Shown: positions 26,117 through 37,325 of the stretch, piece after piece
How the letters are laid out: every line of letters begins with the position of its first letter
Numbering within the stretch: position 1 is the stretch's first letter
From: Coptis chinensis
Lineage: Eukaryota; Streptophyta; Magnoliopsida; Ranunculales; Ranunculaceae
DNA: 64,000 nucleotides
Direction: 5' to 3'
NCBI GenBank assembly: GCA_015680905.1
Contig: CM027381.1
Coordinates: 91,909,501 to 91,973,500 of the forward strand
The notes under the pieces: model-generated
The model's input: the letters and a program-made list of their open reading frames with translations, nothing else
Database searches by the model: none
Told to the model about the DNA's origin: nothing
Translations under genes and position numbers: made by a program

Positions 26117-26434
26117 TCAGCCCAATTTCCGTTTGATTGGGCCGGACCAAAATATGAATCCGTTCCATTCTACCCTTTTTCCATCATTTTTTTGGGTTAC
26201 GTATTTGAGTGTTTTAGTTAAGGTCTGAAAATTATCGGAAAAAAAAAACAAAAAACCAAAAAAAACAAACAACAAACAACACTTTTGGTTGAGTTGGGGA
26301 ATGGTAACTGGAGTTTCTCCGTTAGTAGGGTTGGGGAATGGTGGCTTTGAGGTGGGAGAAGCAGCTAAGAGAACATCGACAAAGAAGATGGAGAAGCATG
26401 AGAAAACTTGCAGGGCTAACCAACATCGTTTCAT
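26117..26434 (-). CDS. Possible short secreted protein or first exon (uncertain)
   Basis: This minus-strand ORF of 105 codons begins MKRCWLALQVFSCFSIFFVD with a hydrophobic stretch to about residue 25, like a signal peptide. A Pro-rich segment (PTSKPPFPNPTNG) follows to about residue 48. The rest is low-complexity Phe-rich translation of an A/C-rich tract (plus strand about 26240-26285), so coding probably stops or splices before it. No family was recognised and no second exon was found. It may be the first exon of a lost gene. Confidence 0.2.
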   Translation of the reverse strand: MKRCWLALQVFSCFSIFFVDVLLAASPTSKPPFPNPTNGETPVTIPQLNQKCCLLFVFFGFLFFFSDNFQTLTKTLKYVTQKNDGKRVEWNGFIFWSGPIKRKLG

Positions 26435-26906
26435 TCCGTTTAGTTTGATACTTTCGGTTTTTTAAAACAACAGTCTGTTGAGCTCCTCAAGAGACTTCAG
26501 AAAAGATTATAGCCGATAGCGTTATGGCAATTTGGTTCTAACGAGTTTATTTTTAGAATGATAGAATTTGTTATTCAGAAAGGACTTGCTTATCATTATG
26601 AATAAAATTTCCACTTAAAAGAAAAGAAAAGAAAGAAAGAATAAGGAGGTCTGAAACTTTGAAATCGTTATCAGAAAGCTTTCTACACTTAATTTTTGGA
26701 CATATGACTTGTAAGTTCCATTTAATGGTACACTATAAAGTACTTCTATAATTAAATTAGTTTATGCTAAATGACTAAATGTGCTTGATATGGTGGTGCA
26801 CTGGTGCTACTGCCATAGCTCATAGGTTTCGTTGGTGCTTGATACTAGTAATGCGTCTGATAGTACTAACTACCAGATTTTGGGTTTAATCTCACCACTG
26901 CATTCA

Positions 26907-27071
26907 TTCATTTTCTTGTTTCATATTTTTATTGGCTTCTTGATTGTGGTTCATGCAATTATTTTCTTCTTGGGCATTTCCACAAATCTGTTCATTTTCT
27001 TGTTTCATATTTTTATTGGCTTCTTGATTGTGGTTCATGCAATTATTTTCTTCTTGGGCATTTCCACAAAT
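26907..27071 (+). repeat. Perfect 84-bp tandem duplication
   Basis: The 81 bases from 26907 (TTCATTTTCTTGTTTCATA...) recur without change from 26991 with an 84-base period. The lack of divergence indicates a very recent slippage or duplication event. It creates an apparent repeat protein in one frame, which I do not regard as a gene. Confidence 0.95.
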
Positions 27072-27384
27072 ACGCAATGAGCATATTCAACTTCTCCCCC
27101 ACCTTGAATATATACCACTCAAATTTGTACTTATAAAATATGGTTATCCATGAACCCATTTTCTATCACAAGAAATCGGTGTTCTTTTTTTAGTGTAACA
27201 AAGAATCTTCGCTGCTTTATTGGAAAAAGATAGTTCTTTTTCGAAGGATCTTGATTTAATAAAAAGGGTAGAATAGGAAACCAAAATTTAGGGGATAAAA
27301 TTAGATGGCAAATTACTTACAATTTCAGGAGTTTACCCATAACGGATTGGATTGAGGGGAAATTTGAGGCCCATTTCTTGCTTT

Positions 27385-27618
27385 AGAAATAAGCAGGGGC
27401 GACACTCCAAGTGGCGTCCGAATTTGTTTTACTCAAACGCCTGTTCGAAAGTGTTGTCAGGCTTTTTATTAGTTGATGGCGAGAGGGGAATTCCTCACCC
27501 TCTCTATCAACTAATACTCTATTACCCACGTATAACACCCCATTGGAAAGAATTTTTTTTGACATTTGGGGTGTAAAATTTCCACTCTATCTGGTTTACA
27601 CCCCTAATAGAGATGCCC
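27385..27618. mobile_element. MITE fragment (same family as 43738-44178)
   Basis: The right end GAGATGCCC is followed by TTA (27619-27621). The interior matches the 43.7-kb element: TTAGTTGATGGCGAGAGGGG resembles the complement of its terminal part, and CTATCAACTAATACTCTATTACC is shared. The left end is missing or diverged. Confidence 0.55.
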
Positions 27619-27905
27619 TTAAGAAAGGGCCATTCAAGATTACAGTTCTTCATAAATGTGAACTTCGATGTGAAACCAATGTTTGAAAAAGTGTTTGGTG
27701 AGTCTCCAACTGAGTTACTATCAAAGGACATAATGGATATCATGTCCATTGTGAATAACTCCTCCGAATATTCACTAGTTCTTCCTCTATCGATCGTCTC
27801 TCGCAACTATCATTGACAACTTCACACGAATATTAAATATAGTGTTACACTGTTGCTAGAAAACTGAAGTGTCAATTAAAAAAAAAGGTTAACGAGTATT
27901 ACCCG

Positions 27906-28135
27906 ACTAGATGAGCCAAGATTTCTCCCTAGATGGGCAATTAGGGTCTTCCTTCAAATACACACAAAAAAAGACACTTTACATTTGCTCTGCTCCAAAA
28001 ACCAGCTCAGATACTCTACTAGATGGGGAAATTAGGATCTCCCGAGTTGACGGTATTTTTTTTGTGTGTATTTTGGGAAAGGAGAACCCAAATTTCCCTA
28101 TCTATGGAGAAGGGAATCTAATTGGCTCATCTAGT
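27906..28135. mobile_element. Fold-back MITE with long terminal inverted repeats
   Basis: The ends are ACTAGATGAGCCAA and TTGGCTCATCTAGT. The inverted similarity continues inward to AAATACACACAAAAAAA on the left and its complement on the right, about 65 bases per arm. The large hAT insertion at 28141 duplicated AGTGGACC, which overlaps the last bases of this MITE. The hAT therefore landed at the edge of an existing MITE. Confidence 0.75.
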
Positions 28136-29330
28136 GGACCTAGGGGTGTAAAATGGGCCGGGCTGGCCCAGCCCCCTTATGCTATGAGGGTCGGGCCTGT
28201 GAGGGCCAACACTTAAATTATACAGCCCTTGCCCTCACCTCAGCCCTCTTTAGAAAACTGCGGGCCGGGCCTGAGGGCCGGGTCTATGGGCCGGGTTGTA
28301 CAACTTGTCTATTATTCAAAGCAACGCAAGTAGTAACGAAATCTTGTCTGCACGCAAGTGATGAAGGAGACAAGGTGGATGGTTCCAGTCCTCCCTAAGA
28401 GTATCATCATTAAATAAAAATACTAACTACAAATACAAAGACTAGTTACAAACTTACAATTTACAAACCCTACACAAGTGGATGGTTCTATTATCAAACC
28501 TCTCGACCTCAAGTACCATCCACTGAACTTCAATCCACAGTTCCACACGCCAAACACACCCAACTGACTTCAAAATTGGATGAGAACCTAACCATTGGCC
28601 CAATCGAGTAGAGTGAACTAGCATTTCTACAAGGAAAACAAAAATCAGAAAAAGGCAAAAGGAAAGTTGAAAGAGTGAACCTAGACATAGACAACAAGTT
28701 TGAAGTTTGAACATACCTGAGTTTTCAGTACAAATGTATCCTACAGGTGTGCAAAACAACAAGAGAATTGTTTAAATGCATCATTAAGCTTCATAGTATT
28801 CTCTGTACTTGATTCTTGATCACAACTTATATTTGCTTTAGTCTTCAAATATCTGCAAAGCAAAAGGATAAATATTTACAGTTAGACAAATCCAACTCTT
28901 ATCATTGGCTAAGTACTATGTAAATATAAAGAACTGACCTCTAGATAAAAGACATCATTCTATAGTCTATACACATGCAACCATGTCAGAGAAGAAGAAT
29001 CAACCAAAATCAGCAAGTTAAATTTCAATTAGATATAAAGAAATTAACTAAAGAACAGTGTGCCTGAGACTTCTAAACTTGCAACATTACTATGTAGCAA
29101 AATCCCACTTCATTTCAAAAGTAACTGAAGGCTTGTGGGATCACTTCATTTGGTGCAAAACAAAATTGCAAAAGCCCCCTTCCAAAATCTGCAAAACAAT
29201 AAGTTAATAGTCAAGATTCTAGTATCACATAAAAATAAATACATAAATAAGTCACGTACACCACAACAATAGAAAGTACTAACGCCAAAATCCTCACGAC
29301 CAAAGTCCACACGCTAGTACGCTACTGCTG

Positions 29331-31397
29331 CTACATCCCCACGTCGCTCATCGTCTCTTCCACTAAATTTTCATCTTGAAGTCCTTCCTCAGCTTGAAAC
29401 CAATCCTTCAAACAAACCAAAGCTTCCACTGTCTCCGGCAACAAACAACTCCTATATTTGGTTACCACTCGTTCGCTTCCACTAAAAGCCGCTTCAGATG
29501 GAACAGTAGTAACAGGCACCGTTAGTAGGTCACGTGCCAAGGCAGCGCAAGCAGGGATAAGTACCTTCTTCATTCTTCCACCATCCCAAAAGATCAAATG
29601 TCTTTTCACTACAAACATTAACAATGGGCAGATCTAGATACTGCTGCAATTCAGATTTGCTAGTGAGTCTCGAAGCTTCTCTACGTTGTGATAGCAATGT
29701 GGCAACCATATCTTCCACTACACAAGTGTTAGATCTTTGCTACATTCGGACTGGAACATTCACCTTTATCTTCATTTGGTATTGATCAAAAAGTGCATAC
29801 AATTTTCTTTTTATATCGATTCAATCTTTTTCGACTCACAAGAAGGATAGGTCCGGGACACGGTATCGGTTTCAGATTCATGATCAGATAAAGGTTCAGA
29901 TTCATAGTTTAGGTCCAACAACAATTCTAAAATAGTAAACTTATACCTTGGATCCATACATGAAGCTAAACCAAGAAGCAAAGGGACACGCTTCCAGTAT
30001 TTATCATACTTGTCCTTCATGTCTTCATACATAAGTATAAAACCAGGTTCATTGGAATACTTCTTTAATAGCAATGAAATTCTACTCAATTGATAGCAAA
30101 AGGCAGAAGAAGTAACATAACTAGTCCCTGAAAACAACTTAGTCGAGTCAAAGAATATTTGAAAAAAATCTCTAATGACAATGGCATTATTCCAATCTTC
30201 TGGAGAAGGAGCATGTGGAAAATCACTATCATAGAAAAAGAGATCAAGAACTTTCTGATATGGAATTGCATCACGCAACATTATGAATGTCGAATTCCAT
30301 CGAGTTGGCATGTCAACAGGCAACCTCTTCTCCTCCATGTTCAAACTCTTACAATTCTCAAAAAACTTTTGCAATTTTGCTGGAGAATTTTTCACATGCT
30401 TTACACTCTCTCTAATGTTATCAAGAGAGAAATCAACATGTTTCAGTCCAACTTTCACTATAAGATTCATAACGTGTGCATTACAGCGAATGTGACACAA
30501 TTGTTTAGATAACAAATCAGTCCCAAACAGTGAATTTTTCAATCGAGACACAGCAACATCATTGTTAGAAGCATTATCCAGAGTGAAAGAACCTATCTTG
30601 CCACAAAGATTCCAACTCAGAAGGTTACAATACATTGCATCACTGATAGACTTACCAGTGTGGGGTGAAGGAAGCCAAGGGAAGCTTATGACCCTTTTTT
30701 GTAACTTCCAATCTTTAGTGATGAAATGAGCAGTAATACACATATACCCTAGTTTCTGATTTGAAGTCCACAAATCTGAAGTGAAAGATATTTTTCCGGG
30801 GACAGTGTCTAAGAGAGCTTTCAAAGCAGCTTTGTCCTCTTCAAAAATCATCATGAGATCACTTCTCATTGTGATCCTACTTGGAGGTTTAAACTGGGGA
30901 CCAAAAGACTTGGTAATCCACCTATGGAAAGCTGGCTTATCTACTTTAACGAATGGCAACTCTTCACGAACAAAGTATCGCACAGTCTCGCGACGGGCTC
31001 TGTCTTGGTTAAAGGTGAAAGAGAATATGGAACCAGAAGGGCCAACACCAATGATGGTTTGTCCCGTATTAGTTGTTGTTCTATTGAGACAAGATTCCTT
31101 GTGCCTACGGAGATGACTAGTCCCACCCCTGTTCCCACAAGACAGCTTTTGAAAACATATTTTACATATAGCAACCATTGAATCAGACCCATCAGCATTT
31201 TTTACAACAATACCATCATCATTAATTTCAACAGTTTTATCGAATTGGGTCCAAACATCAGAAATTTTGCGTTTTTGTTTTTTAGGGGGTCGAGCATAGA
31301 AATTCACAGACTCTCCTTCTGCCCCATCTTCAATTGGAGTTTCTACATCATTAATAGTATCTAATATCGAAGCTGACACGTTGGCCATTCCAATCAT
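29331..31397 (-). pseudogene. hAT transposase (RICESLEEPER/BED-type), copy 1
   Basis: This is a minus-strand transposase of about 680 residues in three frames. Residues 1-528 are open (31397-29811). A BED zinc finger lies at about 46-103 (Cys78, Cys81, His95, His99), followed by the plant hAT core with FTSDLWTSNQKLGYMCITAH, FTLDNASNNDVAV and MPTRWNSTFIMLRDA. A frameshift near 29850 breaks the frame. The remainder (29718-29331) shifts again near 29625 and ends with the hAT dimerisation motif (TVPSEAAFSGSERVVTKYRS) and a stop at 29331. The catalytic fold is otherwise well kept. Similar domesticated proteins (DAYSLEEPER/RICESLEEPER) exist, but the terminal repeats show this is a transposon copy. 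Confidence 0.9.
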
Positions 31398-33370
31398 ATA
31401 GAAGTGTTAAAGATCTGCAAGTTGGAACAAACAAACCTTAGCACCGCACAAGCAAAATTCGTTAAACCGGAAGTCCCGAAGTATGATACCAACCTGTCCA
31501 AAAAGTTAACGAAACAACACAATTTCAGCAGGGTATTCATTCAAATACAAGCTGTCTTGACATTGTATGCTCAAGGTGCTTACATGAGTTGCAGAAGGTT
31601 AAGACTTTAATGTATCATTTTTTCAGTGTTGTGGCATGGTTTTCAGACAAGATTTGGCTTGACCCTTCACCTATGAACACTTTATTATTGTCTGATATCT
31701 TGAAAATCTTCAACGTGACATTTATTATTACAAAATATGGTCTGGTGGTCAATCATCTTCCTCATGATTTTGAATTTATTTATACAGTGCTTGTTGACCG
31801 GGTCTAGTTATTGATTCCGTGATGGTGTCACTCATGTGGTAAGATTCTCTAAAGGCTATACAAGAATTTTGGTCTATGTGCAATGGGTTTTCCTTGTTTT
31901 CTTGTCTAACTATGTTAGAAACTTAGAATTTGGTAGAAACTTGGGAAAAGGGATATTGGGGACAGGTGGGATATAAGTATATAACCTCATTGGGTGTAAC
32001 CTTTTGTAAGATGTGGGATATTGGGCGTAACTTGCTAAGATTATATATATATATATTCCGTGTAATCGACAAGTTAATATGTCTTAAGAACTTGGTCATA
32101 AAAGTGATATTGCACCCCCATTCAAAGACTTTAAACCTACTTCCTAAAAACTATTAAAAACCTATATATATACTTAAGGCATGATCGGCACTCAAACGAA
32201 CAGAATTGCACTCTAAGATATTATCCAAGGATTTCACAGGCAGACGTATAACTGGCATCTGTAGTTAGAACTTAGAAGAAAGAAAAGTTGATCAGTACCT
32301 TGTAATTTCTGATTCACAAAAGCATGGAGAGCATGACCCTTTGATGAAACTGCAAGAATCGGTTGATTTCCATTGGATAAGAATTCTTCATTTTCGTTAA
32401 CATGCAACCTGCCACAAAATATAGTTTGAGACCTTGTCAGTATCTCGGAATAACGTGGTTGATGGTTACTCATTCCCACATCTTACAAAACGAATGAATG
32501 TAGCTGGTAAGCATATAACCTCTTACCTTGTAGATCTTCTTTCGCAAAGAGGGTAAGAAGATTTATAAAACCGTACCAAAGAATTCCAGCAAGAAACAAT
32601 ATACAAAACCGTACCAAAAACATTTTGTAACAAAGAATGAACTTGAAATATATATAAAACAAGCTCATTAGAAAGCAAAGTAGAAATTACATCATATCAT
32701 TAGAAAAATTATAGCTTACCTCCTTAGCAATTCTTCACTAATTGTCACTAAGTGTTACTTAAATAGATCCAAGCTAACTTGACCAAAACAAGTGCTACAG
32801 CAGTATTAGAAACACACAACAAAATTAGAAAACAAAACTATGAGAATGAAAATGAAACCGTACAGACAAAAAAATAAAGAAAGAAGGATGAAGATACCTA
32901 ATTTAAAAAGATATAATTGGAAGAATGATTATGGGGGGAAGAATGATTATGGGGGGAAGAATAGAGGATGCATATTGTGTCATTTGTGTGCGGCGGAAAT
33001 AAAGAGAAAAGAGAAAAGAAATGAGAAGTAGGGTTTTATTTGGTTGAATTTATATCAACCACTATCTTTAAATTTACATTTCTACCCTATCTAATAATAA
33101 ATAAAATTGAAAACCCTAAGGGTATTATATGTAATTTTGTTTATAAAACCTAAATATCAGTGAGGGCCTTAATACGGGCTTTATGAGGGCCTTAGAGGGT
33201 CGGGCTGAGGGCCGCCCTCATGTTTCTATATCTAGGCCCTTACCCTCCCCTCAAAACATCAGGGTCGGGCCGGCCCTGCCCTCAAATTGCATGCGGGCTT
33301 AAATTTGAGGGCTTTTTTTGTTCATGGGTCGGGTCGGGCCGAGGGCTTGAGGGCCGTTTTTACACCCCTA
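29422..33370. repeat. hAT internal tandem repeat, copy 1
   Basis: This is the first of two tandem copies. Both start with GCTTCCACTGTCTCCGGCAA and end in the same terminal repeat ACACCCCTA. The copies are nearly identical over long blocks. Differences come in small clusters of 1-3-base indels and substitutions, for example at 29540-29550, 29730-29760, 29820-29850, 31440-31490 and 31780-31830. Confidence 0.95.
32299..32408 (-). pseudogene. Captured beta-galactosidase (GH35, BGAL) exon in hAT copy 1
   Basis: The minus-strand exon has a GTGGCAG acceptor and an ACAAG/GTACTG donor. It encodes LHVNENEEFLSNGNQPIL and SSKGHALHAFVNQKLQG, which matches plant family-35 beta-galactosidases (BGAL8/BGAL10-like: ENEEFLKNGS.P.L..SKGHALHAF.N..LQG). 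It is 110 bases and open, but only this exon is present. It lies between the transposase start and the element end, in the same orientation as the transposase. This is host-gene transduplication by a hAT element. Confidence 0.8.
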
Positions 33371-33478
33371 GCTTCCACTGTCTCCGGCAACAAACAACTC
33401 CTATATTTGGTTACCACTCGTTCGCTTCCACTAAAAGCCGCTTCAGATGGAACAGTAGTAACAGGCACTGTTAGTAGG

Positions 33479-35342
33479 TCACGTGCCAAGGCGCATGCGA
33501 GCGAGGATAAGTACCTTCTTCATTCTTCCACCATCCCAAAAGATCAAATGTCTTTTCACTACAAACATTAACAATGGGCGATCTAGATACTGCTGCAATT
33601 CAGATTTGCTAGTGAGTCTCGAAGCTTCTCTACGTTGTGATAGCAATGTGGCAACCATATCTTCCACTACACAAGTGTTAGATACTGCTACATTCGGACC
33701 TGGAACATTCACCTTTATCTTCATTTGGTATTGATCAAAAAGTGCATACAATTTTCTTTTATATCGATTCAATCTTTTCTGACTCACAGTAAGGATAGGT
33801 CCGGACACGGTATCGGTTTCAGATTCATGATCAGATAAAGGTTCAGATTCATAGTTTAGGTCCAACAACAATTCTAAAATAGTAAACTTATACCTTGGAT
33901 CCATACATGAAGCTAAACCAAGAAGCAAAGGGACACGCTTCCAGTATTTATCATACTTGTCCTTCATGTCTTCATACATAAGTATAAAACCAGGTTCATT
34001 GGAATACTTCTTTAATAGCAATGAAATTCTACTCAATTGATAGCAAAAGGCAGAAGAAGTAACATAACTAGTCCCTGAAAACAACTTAGTCGAGTCAAAG
34101 AATATTTGAAAAAAATCTCTAATGACAATGGCATTATTCCAATCTTCTGGAGAAGGAGCATGTGGAAAATCACTATCATAGAAAAAGAGATCAAGAACTT
34201 TCTGATATGGAATTGCATCACGCAACATTATGAATGTCGAATTCCATCGAGTTGGCATGTCAACAGGCAACCTCTTCTCCTCCATGTTCAAACTCTTACA
34301 ATTCTCAAAAAACTTTTGCAATTTTGCTGGAGAATTTTTCACATGCTTTACACTCTCTCTAATGTTATCAAGAGAGAAATCAACATGTTTCAGTCCAACT
34401 TTCACTATAAGATTCATAACGTGTGCATTACAGCGAATGTGACACAATTGTTTAGATAACAAATCAGTCCCAAACAGTGAATTTTTCAATCGAGACACAG
34501 CAACATCATTGTTAGAAGCATTATCCAGAGTGAAAGAACCTATCTTGCCACAAAGATTCCAACTCAGAAGGTTACAATACATTGCATCACTGATAGACTT
34601 ACCAGTGTGGGGTGAAGGAAGCCAAGGGAAGCTTATGACCCTTTTTGTAACTTCCAATCTTTAGTGATGAAATGAGCAGTAATACACATATACCCTAGTT
34701 TCTGATTTGAAGTCCACAAATCTGAAGTGAAAGATATTTTTCCGGGGACAGTGTCTAAGAGAGCTTTCAAAGCGCCTTTGTCCTCTTCAAAATCATCATG
34801 AGATCACTTCTCATTGTGATCCTACTTGGAGGTTTAAACGGGGACCAAAGACTTGGTAATCCACCTATGGAAAGCTGGCTTATCTACTTTAACGAATGGC
34901 AACTCTTCATTTAACAAAGTATCGCATTATCTCGCCGACGGCTCTGGTCTTGGTTAAAGGTGAAAGAGAATATGGAACCAGAAGGGCCAACACCAATGAT
35001 GGTTTGTCCCGTATTAGTTGCTGTTCTATTGAGACAAGATTCCTTGTGCCTACGGAGATGACTAGTCCCACCCTTGTTCCCACAAGACAGCTTTTGAAAA
35101 CATATTTTACATATAGCAACCATTGAATCAGACCCATCAGCATTTTTTACAACAATACCATCATCATTAATTTCAACAGTTTTATCGAATTGGGTCCAAA
35201 CATCAGAAATTTTGCGTTTTTGTTTTTTAGGGGGTCGAGCATAGAAATTCACAGACTCTCCTTCTGCCCCATCTTCAATTGGAGTTTCTACATCAGTAAT
35301 AGTATCTAATATCGAAGCTGACACGTTGGCCATTCCAATCAT
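33479..35342 (-). pseudogene. hAT transposase, copy 2 (truncated at the 3' end)
   Basis: This is the duplicate of the transposase at 29331-31397. The BED-finger part is open at 35342-34911 (143 codons). A frameshifted stretch follows (34910-34660), with several indels relative to copy 1. The core is open again from 34657 to 33479 (392 codons). Copy 2 is open across the 29850 frameshift of copy 1, and copy 1 is open across the 34660-34910 break of copy 2. The dimerisation region is cut by the duplication junction at 33371. Confidence 0.9.
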
Positions 35343-36241
35343 ATAGAAGTGTTAAAGATCTGCAAGTTGGAACAAACAAACCTTAGCACCCGCACAAGCA
35401 AAATTGTTAAACCGAAGTCCCAAGTATGATACCAACCTGTCCAAAAAGTTAACTTAAACAACACAATTTCAGCAGGGTATTCATTCAAATACAAGCTGTC
35501 TTGACATTGTATGCTCAAGGTGCTTACATGAGTTGCAGAAGGTTAAGACTTTAATGTATCATTTTTTCAGTGTTGTGGCATGGTTTTCAGACAAGATTTG
35601 GCTTGACCCTTCACCTATGAACACTTTATTATTGTCTGATATCTTGAAAATCTTCAACGTGACATTTATTATTACAAAATATGGTCTGGTGGTCAATCAT
35701 CTTCCTCATGATTTTGAATTTATTTATCTGAGGCTTCTTTGTTGGTCTAGTTATTGATTCTGGTGATGGTGTCACTCATGTGGTAAGATTCTCTAAAGGC
35801 TATACAAGAATTTTGGTCTACAGGCAATGGGTTTTCCTTGTTTTCTTGTCTAACTATGTTAGAAACTTAGAATTTGGTAGAAACTTGGGAAAAGGGATAT
35901 TGGGGGACAGGTGGGATATAAGTATATAACCTCATTGGGTGTAACCTTTTGTAAGATGTGGGATATTGGGCGTAACTTGCTAAGATTATATATATATATT
36001 CCAGGTACTGACAAGTTAATATGTCTTAAGAACTTGGTCATAAAAGTGATATTGCACCCCCATTCAGCACTTTAAACCTACTTCCCTAAAAACTATTAAA
36101 AAACCTATATATATACTTAAGGCATGATCGGCACTCAAACGAACAGAATTGCACTCTAAGATATTATCCAAGGATTTCACAGGCAGACGTATAACTGGCA
36201 TCTGTAGTTAGAACTTAGAAGAAAGAAAAGTTGATCAGTAC

Positions 36242-36351
36242 CTTGTAATTTCTGATTCACAAAAGCATGGAGAGCATGACCCTTTGATGAAACTGCAAGA
36301 ATCGGTTGATTTCCATTGGATAAGAATTCTTCATTTTCGTTAACATGCAAC
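36242..36351 (-). pseudogene. Captured beta-galactosidase exon in hAT copy 2
   Basis: This is the duplicate of the exon at 32299-32408, with the same length, splice sites and open frame. The encoded peptide is unchanged between copies. Capture therefore predates the tandem duplication. Confidence 0.8.
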
Positions 36352-37325
36352 CTGCCACAAAATATAGTTTGAGACCTTGTCAGTATCTCGGAATAACGTG
36401 GTTGATGGTTACTCATTCCCACATCTTACAAAAAACTAATGAATGTAGCTGGTAAGCATATAACCTCTTACCTTGTAGATCTTCTTTTCGCAAAGAGGGT
36501 AAGAAGATTTATAAAACCGTACTCAAAGAATTCCAGCAAGAAACAATATACAAAACCGTACCAAAAACATTTTGTAACAAAGAATGAACTTGAAATATAT
36601 ATAAAACAAGCTCATTAGAAAGCAAAGTAGAAATTACATCATATCATTAGAAAAATTATAGCTTACCTCCTTAGCAATTCTTCACTAATTGTCACTAAGT
36701 GTTACTTAAATAGATCCAAGCTAACTTGACCAAAACAAGTGCTACAGCAGTATTAGAAACACACAACAAAATTAGAAAACAAAACTATGAGAATGAAAAT
36801 GAAACCGTACAGACAAAAAAATAAAGAAAGAAGGATGAAGATACCTAATTTAAAAAGATATAATTGGAAGAATGATTATGGGGGGAAGAATGATTATGGG
36901 GGGAAGAATAGAGGATGCATATTGTGTCATTTGTGTGCGGCGGAAATAAAGAGAAAAGAGAAAAGAAATGAGAAGTAGGGTTTTATTTGGTTGAATTTAT
37001 ATCAACCACTATCTTTAAATTTACATTTCTACCCTATCTAATAATAAATAAAATTGAAAACCCTAAGGGTATTATATGTAATTTTGTTTATAAAACCTAA
37101 ATATCAGTGAGGGCCTTAATACGGGCTTTATGAGGGCCTTAGAGGGTCGGGCCGAGGGCCGCCCTCATGTTTCTATATCTAGGCCCTTACCCTCCCCTCA
37201 AAACATGAGGGTCGGGAAGCCGGCCCCTCAAATCAAATTTGGGCTTAAATTTGAGGGCTTTTTTTGTTCATGGGCCGGGTCGGGCCGGGCGGGCCGAGGG
37301 CTTGAGGGCCGTTTTTACACCCCTA

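Larger units (their letters stand above)
28141..37325 (-). mobile_element. Composite hAT transposon with an internal tandem duplication
   Basis: The outer ends are TAGGGGTGTAAAATGGGCC and GGCCGTTTTTACACCCCTA, flanked by a perfect 8-bp duplication AGTGGACC (28133-28140 and 37326-37333). Subterminal regions are rich in GGGCCGGGC/GAGGGCC repeats, typical of hAT ends. Inside, bases 29422-33370 occur again as 33371-37325. The first copy ends in a complete terminal repeat (GTTTTTACACCCCTA at 33356-33370) that is directly followed by the truncated start of the second copy. Each copy has transposase remnants on the minus strand and a captured beta-galactosidase exon. Bases 28141-29330 have no recognised gene. 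Confidence 0.9.
33371..37325. repeat. hAT internal tandem repeat, copy 2
   Basis: This is the second copy of the 3.95-kb unit. It lacks the 28141-29421 end of the element, so its transposase has no 3' end. It provides the outer terminal repeat and the right-hand target duplication. Confidence 0.95.

Noticed and set aside
26832-27080. 82-residue ORF with two identical hydrophobic repeats, like a membrane protein
   Set aside because: The repeat is a perfect nucleotide tandem duplication. No family or splice signals are seen.
30159-31181. Plus-strand ORFs opposite the hAT transposase (also 34106-34459)
   Set aside because: They are antisense shadows of the transposase and carry no recognisable domain.
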